In this document: in pieces, positions 43,887 through 52,521 of the stretch
Position numbering within the stretch: position 1 is the first letter of the stretch
Layout of the letters: each line of letters starts with the position of its first letter
NCBI GenBank assembly: GCA_934085585.1
Contig: CAKOHI010000001.1
Coordinates: forward strand, 1 to 64,000
Reading direction: 5' to 3'
Length of the DNA stretch: 64,000 nucleotides
Origin: an uncultured Bacilli bacterium
Lineage (GTDB): Bacteria > Bacillota_I > Bacilli_A > RF39 > UBA660
Translations under genes and position numbers: made by a program
The notes under the pieces: generated by a model
Told to the model about the DNA's origin: nothing
Database searches by the model: none
The model's input: the letters and a program-made list of their open reading frames with translations, nothing else

Positions 43887-44696
43887 TTATCTTTTTATAC
43901 TTTGTTGCTCTCTAGTTTCATTCATCATAAATACTAATGCTTCTACTTGTTCTATATCATCTTTAGAAATAATTTTGGTTTCACCTTTTGAAATATTTCT
44001 GCGTGCTTTAAAACATTTTAGAAACACAACTTGAGTAAAGTCGATGTAGTTTTGTCCTCCGAGATTTTTAGCAAATGATAATAAGTTACCAGTAACATAT
44101 GTTTTTTTAATTTCATCTCTAAATGTTTTATAAAACAAATTAATTACTGGGAATAACTGCTCTTGCCATGATGAAGATATTTTTAAATCTATGCCTAGTC
44201 TTTTAAGTTCCTCCAAAATATCTATTGTTATTTTTTGATTAATTATTTCATTTAAGTCATTATCATTGGATACTATTCCATTATTTTGTTCTGTTATTGT
44301 ACTTAAACCACTTATTATTCTTAATGGATTTTTTGATAAAACATGGCAACTAATCATATGATTCATTTCGTGAATTATATGGGTTATATTATATGATAAA
44401 GGTAGAATTAAAACATCTAATTCATCAATAAAAGCACTTTGTGAAAAACATTTCTCTTTATATTTCTTTAAGTATTCATCTATAATTTCTTTTGGCAAAG
44501 AGGTTTCTATTATATCATTTATATCGCTATAATTTTGTATTTCATCATCATACCAAATAATCTTCAGCTCTTTAAATCTATTAGTGATAAAATCGGAATA
44601 CTCAGTTCCATAAACATTAATAAAAGCCTGAATTATTACATCTAAATCTTCGTTTAATTTTATTTTACAAATATTATGTTTTGGTTTTAAATCCAT
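43887..44696 (-). CDS. HExxH zinc-metallopeptidase-like protein
   Basis: 269 residues, no signal peptide. The single clear motif is I-I-H-E-M-N-H-M-I (about 110-119), an HExxH zinc site. The second half is helical and could hold a third ligand; a candidate Glu lies in E-Q-N-N-G. The rest matches no family I know. Such cytoplasmic HExxH proteins in accessory regions often regulate mobile elements or act as toxins. It ends near a copy of the shared terminator. Confidence 0.7.
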   Translation of the reverse strand: MDLKPKHNICKIKLNEDLDVIIQAFINVYGTEYSDFITNRFKELKIIWYDDEIQNYSDINDIIETSLPKEIIDEYLKKYKEKCFSQSAFIDELDVLILPLSYNITHIIHEMNHMISCHVLSKNPLRIISGLSTITEQNNGIVSNDNDLNEIINQKITIDILEELKRLGIDLKISSSWQEQLFPVINLFYKTFRDEIKKTYVTGNLLSFAKNLGGQNYIDFTQVVFLKCFKARRNISKGETKIISKDDIEQVEALVFMMNETREQQSIKR

Positions 44697-44715
44697 AGTA
44701 CATATCCCCTTTATA

Positions 44716-45294
44716 TTAATCTATAATTCCTAAAAAAATTGTTACCACGCCAATAATGCAATGACTAATTGATACTCCAAATAAATTTTTATCTTTTATA
44801 TACAAATTATACCAAATTAAACCAATTATAAAAGTTAATACAATGGTTAATATATCTTTGTATATAATATGGACAAATGCATACATAGACGAAGATATTA
44901 ACATAGTACTATGTTTGCCATTATCAAAATAGCCATAGAAACCACGATATAGGAATTCTTGAATTGGGCATGAAATAAATATATAAAATAAATAAAAGTA
45001 TATTGTTTCCCTTGGAACAAACTTATTTATATTTAAAAATTTCATTAAGATAATAATTGATACGGATATAATGATTATGGGTAAATTGCTGATTAATGAG
45101 TTTGCAATATTTCTTTTAGTTATACCTAAATCCTCATTACTTATATTATTTTTTCTTAACCAAAAGTATATTAGAATTCCAAATGTTACTTATATATAAA
45201 ATTTATATTTAAACAATTGCTGAAAAATTAAAATTGATAAGGGAACTAATATATATAAAGTATTGATAACAATAAATATTTTTTTGTTTTTCAT
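44716..45294 (-). pseudogene. CPBP/Abi-type membrane metalloprotease, in-frame stop
   Basis: From ATG 45294 a single frame of 192 codons contains one TAA at 45192-45190 (codon 35) and then continues to 44716. The C-terminal part has the CPBP motifs: C-P-I-Q-E-F-L-Y-R-G-F (normally EExxxR), F-V-H and S-H-C-I-I-G. Five or six membrane helices are predicted. Q replaces the first E of the active motif, so it may have been inactive already. These proteases process peptides and confer bacteriocin immunity in some Firmicutes. Confidence 0.75.
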
Positions 45295-45346
45295 TCTACC
45301 TCATTCCTTCGTTGCTTTTTATCGCATTAAAACTTCCGTATTTTTA

Positions 45347-45386
45347 AATTAAAAGGTGTAACCTAACTATTTTGTTTACACCTTTT
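45347..45386 (-). terminator. Intrinsic terminator after secA
   Basis: Minus-strand AAAAGGTGTAA pairs with TTACACCTTTT, an 11-bp stem with a T-rich end. Confidence 0.9.
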
Positions 45387-45398
45387 TGTTAAATTATA

Positions 45399-47888
45399 TT
45401 ACTTTCCGCAGCAATTCTTATATTTTTTCCCTGAACCGCAAATGCAGGGATCATTACGGCCAATTTTGTGGCTAACTCTTTTAGGTTGATTCTTTATTTT
45501 TTCTTTACCATCGTTAGCTGTACCTTTTAAAGTTTGTTTTCTTTCAACATTTTGACGAACTTCGGCTTTAAGTAAGAAAAGTGCAATATCATTATCTATT
45601 TTGTTAAGTAAGTTATCAAACATTTCAAAGCCTTCCATTGTATAGACTTGAACTGGATTTGATTGACCATAGCCTCGAAGACCAACACCTTCTTTTAAAT
45701 GTTCCATTGCACTCATGTGGTCTACCCAACTTGTATCTATAACACGTAGTGATATAGCTTTTTCAAAATCATTCATAAGTGGTGATGATATCATTTTCTT
45801 TTCATAATTTTTGATAACAAGTTCACTTATATGATCTATTACTTCTTTTTCTTTCATCCCTTCAAGAACCTTGGCATTTAATTCTTCACCTTTTAAGAAG
45901 TTGGTATTTACATATTCTGCAATTTCAGATAAATCATTTTCTGTTAGACAATTTTCTGGTGGAATATGGCTATCTACAAGGTTTGTTATAGTATTTTTAA
46001 ATGTTTCAATAATAGTATCATGAATACTTTCTTGGTCTAGTATTTCATTACGACGCGCATAAATTATTTCTCTTTGTTCATTTAAAACATTATCATAATC
46101 AAGAAGACTCTTACGATAATCAAAGTTATTTCCTTCAACTTTCTTTTGAGCTGATTCAATACTTTTTGTCAAGGCTTTAGAACGTATTGCTTGATCATCA
46201 GTTATTCCCATACTTACTAACATATTTTTAATTTTATCTGTACCAAAACGACGCATTAGATCATCTTCGAATGATACAAAGAATTGACTTGTTCCTGGAT
46301 CTCCTTGACGTCCCGAACGTCCACGCAACTGATTATCAATACGACGTGATTCATGTCTTTCTGTACCGATTACGTAAAGCCCACCAATTTCACGAACTCC
46401 TTCGCCAAGTTTAATATCGGTTCCACGTCCAGCCATGTTAGTGGCAAGTGTTATAGCATCTTTTTCACCTGCATGAGCAATAATTTCTGCTTCTCTTTCA
46501 TGATTTTTGGCATTTAATACTTCATGTTTTAAACCATTTTTAGTAAGTAATTTACTTAACTTTTCATTGGCTTCAACTGATATTGTACCAATTAGAATTG
46601 GTTGATGTTTAGAATGGATTTCTTTTACAACGTTTATGATGGCTTTATATTTGCCATTTTCTCCAGAATATACTAAATCTGCTAAATCTTCACGAATTAC
46701 TGGTTTGTTAGTAGGAATTCTTATAACATACATGTTGTAAATATTTCTAAATTCTTCTTCTTCTGTCTTTGCAGTACCTGTCATACCAGATAATTTATTA
46801 TACATTCTAAATAAATTTTGGAATGTAATTGTAGCCATTGTTTTAGTTTCAGTGTTAATTGTAACTCCTTCTTTTGCTTCAATAGCTTGATGAAGACCTT
46901 CAGAATATTGTCTTCCGTGCATAAGACGTCCAGTAAATGGGTCTACAATTATAATTGCATCATTATCAACAACGTAATCTATATCTTTTTTAAATCCATA
47001 ATTAGCCTTTAAAGCTTGATTAATGTGATGAACTAAACTTGTGTTATCTAAATCATAAAGATTAGTTACATTTAATAACTTTTCAACTTTTTTACTACCT
47101 TCAGCAGTTAAAGATACACTCTTTGTTTTTAAATCAATTGTGTAGTCATCTTCTTCTTTTAATCTTTTAGCAACTCTGTCTGCTTCAATATAAAGACTAT
47201 TCGTGTTAAACTGACCTCCGCTGATAATCAATGGCGTTCTTGCTTCATCAATTAAAATTGAGTCAACTTCATCGATGATACAGAAGTTAAGTCCTCTTTG
47301 AACTCTGTCTTCACGTTTTACTACCATATTATCTCTTAAATAGTCAAAACCTACTTCATTATTGGTAGAATATGTAATATCGGCATTATATGCTTCTTGT
47401 TTTTCTTTCGGAGTTAATTCTCTTAAATTTATTCCTACTGAAACACCTAATAAATCATAAATTGGTCTCATCCATTCAGCATTACGACTTGATAAATATT
47501 CATTAGTTGTTACAACATGAACACCTTTTCCTTCCAATGCATTTAAATATGCCGGTAAAATAGTTGTCAAAGTCTTACCTTCACCAGTTTTCATTTCAGC
47601 TATATTACCATAATGGATAGCAAGTCCACCAAGTATTTGAACATGGAATGGTTTTTCACCAATAGCACGATATGCTGCTTCACGTGCTAAAGCAAATGCT
47701 GGAACTACAATATCATCCAATGTTTTTCCATCTTCTAGCATTGCTTTAAATTCTAAAGTTTTATCTTTAAAATCTTCATCTTTTAAAGCTTGCATTTCAG
47801 GCTCTAATTTTTCAATTTCTTCTGCTAATTTTTCAAAGCGACATAATTCTTTATATTCACTATCTAATAATTTTTTTATAAAATTCAT
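45399..47888 (-). CDS. secA: Protein translocase ATPase SecA
   Basis: 829 residues of standard SecA: nucleotide-binding domain 1 with M-K-T-G-E-G-K-T, D-E-V-D-S-I-L-I-D-E-A-R-T, a preprotein crosslinking domain, second nucleotide domain with A-T-N-M-A-G-R-G-T-D-I-K and R-Q-G-D-P-G-T-S-Q, and the zinc-binding tail D-P-C-I-C-G-S-G-K-K-Y-K-N-C-C. It drives protein export through SecYEG. It follows hpf, as in Bacillus, but prfB, which usually comes next, is at 17 kb. Confidence 0.98.
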   Translation of the reverse strand: MNFIKKLLDSEYKELCRFEKLAEEIEKLEPEMQALKDEDFKDKTLEFKAMLEDGKTLDDIVVPAFALAREAAYRAIGEKPFHVQILGGLAIHYGNIAEMKTGEGKTLTTILPAYLNALEGKGVHVVTTNEYLSSRNAEWMRPIYDLLGVSVGINLRELTPKEKQEAYNADITYSTNNEVGFDYLRDNMVVKREDRVQRGLNFCIIDEVDSILIDEARTPLIISGGQFNTNSLYIEADRVAKRLKEEDDYTIDLKTKSVSLTAEGSKKVEKLLNVTNLYDLDNTSLVHHINQALKANYGFKKDIDYVVDNDAIIIVDPFTGRLMHGRQYSEGLHQAIEAKEGVTINTETKTMATITFQNLFRMYNKLSGMTGTAKTEEEEFRNIYNMYVIRIPTNKPVIREDLADLVYSGENGKYKAIINVVKEIHSKHQPILIGTISVEANEKLSKLLTKNGLKHEVLNAKNHEREAEIIAHAGEKDAITLATNMAGRGTDIKLGEGVREIGGLYVIGTERHESRRIDNQLRGRSGRQGDPGTSQFFVSFEDDLMRRFGTDKIKNMLVSMGITDDQAIRSKALTKSIESAQKKVEGNNFDYRKSLLDYDNVLNEQREIIYARRNEILDQESIHDTIIETFKNTITNLVDSHIPPENCLTENDLSEIAEYVNTNFLKGEELNAKVLEGMKEKEVIDHISELVIKNYEKKMISSPLMNDFEKAISLRVIDTSWVDHMSAMEHLKEGVGLRGYGQSNPVQVYTMEGFEMFDNLLNKIDNDIALFLLKAEVRQNVERKQTLKGTANDGKEKIKNQPKRVSHKIGRNDPCICGSGKKYKNCCGK

Positions 47889-47972
47889 TTTCTCATTTCT
47901 CCTTAATGTGTATTATATCATAAGTAAAATAAAAGAAAAAGCTTTTAGAAACTTTTTCACCTTTATTTCACC

Positions 47973-47995
47973 CAAAAAGAAGCCACTTGGGCTTC
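47973..47995 (-). terminator. Intrinsic terminator after hpf
   Basis: Minus-strand GAAGCC pairs with GGCTTC, then five T. Confidence 0.85.
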
Positions 47996-48004
47996 AATTA
48001 TAAA

Positions 48005-48541
48005 CTATTTAACATTTATGATTCCAAACTTGCCATCTTTTCTTTTATAAAGAACTGACACACAATCTTCATCAATATTTTTGAAAACAAAGAAATCATG
48101 ATTTAATAAATCTATTTGAAGCAATGCTTCTTCTTCATCCATTGGCTTCATTTCCATTTCTTTTCTTTTAATGATTTTTGGTAAATCCATTTCTTCATCA
48201 TCTTCAACTTCAAAATCAAAACTCATTTCAAATTTAGGAACATCGCGATATTTTTTACCCAAACGACTTTTATTTTTTCTAATTTGTCCTTCAAGTTTAT
48301 CAACGACTAGGTCCACAGCTGCATAAAGGTCAGGATGTCTTTCTTCTGCTCTTAAAGTAAATTTACTTGTTGGCACTGTTACTTCAATACATTGATCTTG
48401 GTTTTTTACCTTAATTAAGACCTTACAATCAGTTGCCTTAGGACTTTCAAAATACTTATCAAGTTTTCCTAACTTTTCTGTTATGTATTCTTTCATTGAT
48501 TTTGTGACTGTTATTTTGTCACCACGAATACTTATTTTCAA
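48005..48541 (-). CDS. hpf: Ribosome hibernation promoting factor, long form
   Basis: 178 residues: an N-terminal ribosome-binding domain (1-100, with G-D-K-I-T-V-T-K-S-M and R-A-E-E-R-H-P-D-L-Y-A-A-V-D) and a C-terminal dimerisation domain (about 120-178, with L-L-N-H-D-F-F-V-F and V-L-Y-K-R-K-D-G-K-F-G-I-I). Long HPF ties two 70S ribosomes into 100S dimers in stationary phase. It directly precedes secA, a conserved order. Confidence 0.96.
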   Translation of the reverse strand: MKISIRGDKITVTKSMKEYITEKLGKLDKYFESPKATDCKVLIKVKNQDQCIEVTVPTSKFTLRAEERHPDLYAAVDLVVDKLEGQIRKNKSRLGKKYRDVPKFEMSFDFEVEDDEEMDLPKIIKRKEMEMKPMDEEEALLQIDLLNHDFFVFKNIDEDCVSVLYKRKDGKFGIINVK

Positions 48542-48579
48542 TATATCACCTTCCTAATTTTAATATACCACAAAAAAAA

Positions 48580-48602
48580 GAAAAAAACTACTTAATTGTA
48601 GT
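48580..48602 (-). terminator. Intrinsic terminator of cspA-like gene
   Basis: Minus-strand ACTAC pairs with GTAGT, followed by seven T; the stem overlaps the coding end. Confidence 0.75.
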
Positions 48603-48806
48603 CATTTCTTGTTCTAAAACATCAACTGCTTGTAAACCTTTTGAAGTTTCTATTAATTTAAAATTTACTACAGCACCTTCGTTTAATGTCTTATAACCAT
48701 CTTTTACAATTGCTGAATAATGAACAAAGATATCTGATAGTTTATCACATTCGATGAAACCATATCCTTTGTCATTATTAAACCATTTTACAGTTCCTTG
48801 CATCAT
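48588..48806 (-). CDS. csp: Cold-shock domain protein
   Basis: 72 residues from the ATG at 48806 (AGGAGCAAAAT upstream). RNP1 is K-G-Y-G-F-I and RNP2-like is D-I-F-V-H-Y, in a full five-strand OB fold. It binds single-stranded RNA as a chaperone. The tail is short. A longer ORF beginning at 48917 is not the real start because the extra residues lack any domain. Confidence 0.93.
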   Translation of the reverse strand: MMQGTVKWFNNDKGYGFIECDKLSDIFVHYSAIVKDGYKTLNEGAVVNFKLIETSKGLQAVDVLEQEMTTIK

Positions 48807-48897
48807 ATTTTGCTCCTTCCTACATTTAAACTTTAACACACTAAAATATATAATGCAACAAAAACCGTTCGACAAATATTGACAAATCCTTTTAAAT

Positions 48898-49500
48898 TCA
48901 AGCTTTGGCGCTAGCAATTATAAGAGTTTCATGATTTGAAAAAATATATGTTTTTTTATCAAATTTATTTTCTAAATTAGCAAAAACTTCTTTTAAAAGA
49001 TCTCCGTTACCAAGAAGACATACTTCTTTATCTTTTGTTATATAGTTTATATAATTTAATATATCTTCATTATTATAAAATGATTTAGTTTCCATATAAA
49101 TATTGTTAATCTTTTTATATTCATCTAGAAAAGTAACATTAAAATAATTATCAAAGATATTTATATATGTATTTTTTTCATTTAGTTTATAATAGTTAAG
49201 TTCTTTTTCAATTACTATTTTTCTATAATTAAAACATGTCATAATATTTTTTAAAAAAGTTATGTCAGCTGGTGTATAATTTGAACTAACAATTATTTTT
49301 ATTGTTTCACCAAATAAAGAGTTATTTAAATGATTTTCATTTAATAACTTTTCAAATGTTTTCATAAATTTTTTTATGTTATATATTTTTCCACCATAAA
49401 CTGTATTTAAAGCTAACTTTTGTTTAATAATACTTTTATGTTTTTTAGCTTTTAAATATAAAAAATCATCTGTTATATGTAATATATTATTAAATTTCAT
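48898..49500 (-). CDS. Divergent actin-like (MreB/Mbl-type) protein lacking nucleotide motifs
   Basis: 200 residues in the position of mbl, two bases after spoIIID. The middle (I-K-I-I-V-S-S-N-Y-T-P-A-D-I-T-F-L...Y-R-K-I-V-I-E-K-E) aligns with the MreB stretch V-x-V-P-x-x-x-T-x-x-E-R-R-A...A-x-E-V-Y-L-I-E-E-P. The end (V-C-L-L-G-N-G-D-L-L-K...I-I-A-S-A-K-A) aligns with I-x-L-T-G-G-G-A-L-L...G-T-G-K. The phosphate-1 and phosphate-2 glycine motifs are gone, so ATP binding is unlikely. My alignment by eye; the call is inference. Confidence 0.5.
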   Translation of the reverse strand: MKFNNILHITDDFLYLKAKKHKSIIKQKLALNTVYGGKIYNIKKFMKTFEKLLNENHLNNSLFGETIKIIVSSNYTPADITFLKNIMTCFNYRKIVIEKELNYYKLNEKNTYINIFDNYFNVTFLDEYKKINNIYMETKSFYNNEDILNYINYITKDKEVCLLGNGDLLKEVFANLENKFDKKTYIFSNHETLIIASAKA

Positions 49501-49502
49501 AA

Positions 49503-49751
49503 TTATCCTCTTTTATATTTTTGTCTTGTTACTTCTCCCCCACGAATGTGTTTTTCTCGATCATGAATTTTAAAAATATCATCTATTTCTGACGATAGTT
49601 TATTATCTATTTCTTTTAATCTTTCAGATAAATCAGTATGCACCGTACTTTTACTTACATTAAAATGATCTGCTGTTTTACGTATTGTATCTTGTGTTTT
49701 AATTATGTGATTTGCTTCACTTAATACTCTTTTTTTTATATCTTTATTCAT
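49503..49751 (-). CDS. spoIIID: Sporulation transcription factor SpoIIID
   Basis: 82 residues. The helix-turn-helix is T-I-R-K-T-A-D-H-F-N-V-S-K-S-T-V-H-T-D-L (about 19-40), and the basic tail has I-R-G-G-E-V-T-R-Q-K-Y. SpoIIID acts in the mother cell, repressing and activating genes between sigma-E and sigma-K. The full length and conserved C-terminus indicate a working gene. It is followed by the actin-like gene, as mbl follows it in Bacillus. Confidence 0.96.
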   Translation of the reverse strand: MNKDIKKRVLSEANHIIKTQDTIRKTADHFNVSKSTVHTDLSERLKEIDNKLSSEIDDIFKIHDREKHIRGGEVTRQKYKRG

Positions 49752-49756
49752 TAACC

Positions 49757-49797
49757 AAACAACCCCTTAATAAACTATATTATTAAAGGGTTTTCTT
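49757..49797 (-). terminator. Hairpin between spoIIQ and spoIIID
   Basis: Minus-strand AACCCTTTAATA pairs with TTTATTAAGGGGTT. The T tract is weak, so it may be an attenuator more than a full terminator. Confidence 0.55.
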
Positions 49798-49801
49798 TAT
49801 G

Positions 49802-50437
49802 CTATTTTAAATCTTCGATTGACATGTTATAGAAATCTTCTGGATCAATAGCTGTTCCGTTGTGATAAACTTCAAATAATAGACAATTTTCTGATTCACC
49901 ATTTAAGCTATTATCTCCACTTTTACCTAGGACATCTCCGCTTACAACTGTGTCATCTTTTTTTACTGTAACTTCACCCAAACTATAGTAAATTGTTTTT
50001 AAATTTGGATTATGAGTTATTTCTACATAATTTCCTAATATTTCATCTTTGGAAACGTTTGTTACTGTACCATCAAATGCACTTACTACATCAAAGGCAG
50101 ATGTTGACGAATATAAGACACCACTATTTTGTAAATATGTGTTTTCATAGTAAACTAGAGAATTTTGTTGTTTTGTATCATCATCTGACATATCATAAAA
50201 TGACTTACTTATTGCAACATTACTACTTACATATGGACGTTCTATTTTACTTTCATAGACATCATTATTCTTAATTACTGGTGTAACATTATCCTTTAGA
50301 GCACTGACTGCCATGTTGCCATATTCAATTTTATTTTGTAAGACATTCCCTAGAAAGGAAATACTTATAAATAATACACCAATAACCATTACATAAATAG
50401 TTGGTAATACATAGTTCTTGAGTTTTTTTGTTTTCAT
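49802..50437 (-). CDS. spoIIQ: SpoIIQ-like stage II sporulation protein (M23 domain)
   Basis: 211 residues. One membrane helix (about 13-32), then an external M23 (LytM) fold (about 100-200) with F-D-G-T-V-T-N-V, E-I-T-H-N and L-L-F-E-V-Y-H-N-G. The H and D zinc ligands of active endopeptidases are incomplete, as in SpoIIQ of Bacillus. SpoIIQ in the forespore pairs with SpoIIIAH to form the feeding-tube channel during engulfment. Lies between spoIID and spoIIID. Confidence 0.88.
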   Translation of the reverse strand: MKTKKLKNYVLPTIYVMVIGVLFISISFLGNVLQNKIEYGNMAVSALKDNVTPVIKNNDVYESKIERPYVSSNVAISKSFYDMSDDDTKQQNSLVYYENTYLQNSGVLYSSTSAFDVVSAFDGTVTNVSKDEILGNYVEITHNPNLKTIYYSLGEVTVKKDDTVVSGDVLGKSGDNSLNGESENCLLFEVYHNGTAIDPEDFYNMSIEDLK

Positions 50438-50480
50438 TAATTCACCATCCTAATTAAAGTATGGGAATAATTAACATTTT

Positions 50481-51407
50481 TTATACACTAATTTGTTCAA
50501 CATTTACATTTTGATAATAATGTTTTAATATTTCATCATATTTATAACCATTTTTAGCTAATTCATTTGCTCCGTATTGACTCATTCCTACGCCATGCCC
50601 ATATCCTTTTGTGGTTATTTCTATCGAATCATTTACTTTTATTTCAAAGTCTGTTGATTTAAGATTAAGTAGTGTTCTTACTTCGGTTCCTTTAAATACT
50701 TTATCATTTATTGTAATAAAATTTATTCTACCTGATTGGGATTTTGAAATATCTTTGATAATTATGTTATCACATTCTATATTTAATTTATTACAAAATT
50801 CACTTTTATTTATTGTAATACTATTTACAATATTTTCTTCTGGTGAATCGACACTTTTTAAATATTCTTTATTAGAACCAAAGACATATTGCGAATCTTC
50901 TGTTTTACCATTAGATTTAGCAAAATACATACTAATTATTACATTTCCTTCATAAGTCATTATTAAACCTTTAGTTTCATTAACTGCATCTTTTATTTTA
51001 TTAAAGTAATATTCATAATTACTTTGCCAGTTTTCTTGCATTGCATCTTTTGTTATATATACTTGATTAGATTTATCTGTTACTAAGTCATAAGTTCCTT
51101 TTGAGATCTTCATTTTATATATTGCATATGTTCTAGATGCTATTGCTTGTGCTTTTAACGCTTCCATTTCAAATGAAGCTGGCATTTCTCCGGCAACAAC
51201 ACCGATAATATATTCTTCTAGATCTATATTTGTTATATTTCCAGTGGTAGCATCTTTAATTGCTAATTTTATATTTTCTTGATTATTTTGATTACTATTG
51301 GTATTTTCTTTGGCTTCATTATTAAAAAAAGCAGATTCTTTTTTAGAACTGCTTACTGCTATAAATGATAAAACTACTACTATTAATAATAGAATTTTAT
51401 TTTTCAT
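50481..51407 (-). CDS. spoIID: Stage II sporulation protein D (lytic transglycosylase)
   Basis: About 308 residues. N-terminal membrane anchor (about 3-20) and a SpoIID catalytic region with E-Y-I-I-G-V-V-A-G-E-M-P-A-S-F-E-x-E-A-L-K-A-Q-A and A-S-R-T-Y-A-type blocks, ending in G-Y-G-H-G-V-G-M-S-Q-Y-G-A-N. The E of G-E-M-P is the catalytic residue. SpoIID cleaves septal peptidoglycan to drive engulfment. Start at 51407; the track start at 51419 is also possible. Confidence 0.96.
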   Translation of the reverse strand: MKNKILLLIVVVLSFIAVSSSKKESAFFNNEAKENTNSNQNNQENIKLAIKDATTGNITNIDLEEYIIGVVAGEMPASFEMEALKAQAIASRTYAIYKMKISKGTYDLVTDKSNQVYITKDAMQENWQSNYEYYFNKIKDAVNETKGLIMTYEGNVIISMYFAKSNGKTEDSQYVFGSNKEYLKSVDSPEENIVNSITINKSEFCNKLNIECDNIIIKDISKSQSGRINFITINDKVFKGTEVRTLLNLKSTDFEIKVNDSIEITTKGYGHGVGMSQYGANELAKNGYKYDEILKHYYQNVNVEQISV

Positions 51408-51428
51408 ATTTTGCCTCATTTAATCATA

Positions 51429-51614
51429 TTACATATTTATAAAATCTAGCACAAAATTTGTTAATAAGTATCCAAATGAAAAACTTAATACCATGACAAG
51501 TACCTTAGCCTCAAGGCTTTTTCCACTTTTAATAATTCCGTTATAATTTATACCTGATAATCCAAAGGCACTTATAAAGGTAAAAAAGATATATAATAAT
51601 AACTTAACAATCAT
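51429..51614 (-). CDS. DUF1146 family protein (YwzB-like)
   Basis: 61 residues, two membrane helices. The motif G-L-S-G-I-N-Y-N-G-I-I-K and L-S-F-S-F-G-Y-L-L-T-N-F-V marks DUF1146. In Bacillus the homologue ywzB lies beside murAA and spoIID, and here too it is directly before spoIID. Its start (ATG 51614 or GTG 51623) overlaps the end of rpiB. Confidence 0.88.
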   Translation of the reverse strand: MIVKLLLYIFFTFISAFGLSGINYNGIIKSGKSLEAKVLVMVLSFSFGYLLTNFVLDFINM

Positions 51615-52062
51615 AATTTTCACTTTCTATTTTATTTATTTTTTCTATTCTTCTTAAATGTCTTTCTTCACTTGGTTCTTTAGTCATTATAAAGTTGTCT
51701 ATAATGTTATGTATTTTTTCAGTATCTAAATTAACACTAAATGCAATTACATTGGCACCATTATGATTTTTTGCTGAAAATGCGTCATTTCCATCTGTTA
51801 CTCTGGCACATCTAATACCTCGCACTTTATTAGCTGCGATAGACATTCCTATTCCAGAACCACATACTAAAATTCCTAAAGCATGTTCTTTTAAAACATT
51901 TTGGCATACCCATATAGCAAAGTCTGGATAGTCATCTTGATCATTATTTTGAATATCTGGGGTTTTAACTTCATAGCCGTATTCATTTAAATAATTAATT
52001 ATGTCATCTTTACATTTAACCCCTTGGTGGTCATAGCCCAAAAATATTTTTATTGTAATCAT
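51604..52062 (-). CDS. rpiB: Ribose-5-phosphate isomerase B
   Basis: 152 residues. Active-site features: G-Y-D-H-Q-G at the start (usually S-D-H-A-G), Cys in V-C-G-S-G-I-G-M-S-I-A-A-N-K, R-C-A-R and H-N-G-A-N-V (His). It interconverts ribose 5-phosphate and ribulose 5-phosphate in the pentose pathway. The ATG has the site GGGAG immediately adjacent, an unusual spacing, so the real start may be a few codons later. Confidence 0.93.
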   Translation of the reverse strand: MITIKIFLGYDHQGVKCKDDIINYLNEYGYEVKTPDIQNNDQDDYPDFAIWVCQNVLKEHALGILVCGSGIGMSIAANKVRGIRCARVTDGNDAFSAKNHNGANVIAFSVNLDTEKIHNIIDNFIMTKEPSEERHLRRIEKINKIESENYDC

Positions 52063-52125
52063 CTCCCTTAATTTATTATACTAAAGTTTATCTTTGTTGT
52101 CCATTTAATCATAGACTTATTGACA

Positions 52126-52158
52126 AAAGAAAAGAACAAACTACTAATTTTGTTCTTT
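52126..52158 (-). terminator. Intrinsic terminator of rpmE
   Basis: Minus-strand AAAGAACAAA pairs with TTTGTTCTTT, followed by TCTTTTG; the first arm is inside the coding end. Confidence 0.85.
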
Positions 52159-52356
52159 ATCTAAACCAAATTTTTTATTGAATTTTTCAATATTTCCAGT
52201 TTTCTTTGCTTTTCCTTGTGTTCCTGTATAGAATGGATGACATTCACTACAAATTTCAACATCTATTTTTTCTTTAGTTGATTTTGTTTGAAATGTTGCT
52301 CCACATGCACAAGTAACAGTAGCATCTTTTACTTCTGGATGGATATTTGCTTTCAT
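52144..52356 (-). CDS. rpmE: 50S ribosomal protein bL31, zinc-binding type
   Basis: 70 residues from the ATG at 52356 (AAGGAG upstream). It contains C-A-C-G and C-S-E-C, so it is the zinc-binding form, and the conserved H-P-F-Y-T-G-T-Q. It is monocistronic between the rpiB group and the surface genes. Confidence 0.96.
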   Translation of the reverse strand: MKANIHPEVKDATVTCACGATFQTKSTKEKIDVEICSECHPFYTGTQGKAKKTGNIEKFNKKFGLDKEQN

Positions 52357-52438
52357 ATTCTCTCCTTCCGCCATACCATATTCATGGCATAGTAATTCGT
52401 TTTCTTACATATTATAACATATTTTATGTTTTTAGCAA
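52357..52438 (-). promoter_or_regulatory. rpmE promoter and hairpin leader
   Basis: TTGCTA (52433-52438), 16 bases and TATAAT (52411-52416) lead to a leader of about 50 bases with the hairpin ATGCCAT/ATGGTAT just before AAGGAG. Such structured leaders in L31 genes often serve for feedback; the role here is untested. Confidence 0.55.
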
Positions 52439-52521
52439 GAGGATTTTGATATATTTACATTATAACTATTGACATTATTTCATAATGCTTTTTATCTTTT
52501 AAACTTTTCTTATAAAATAAA

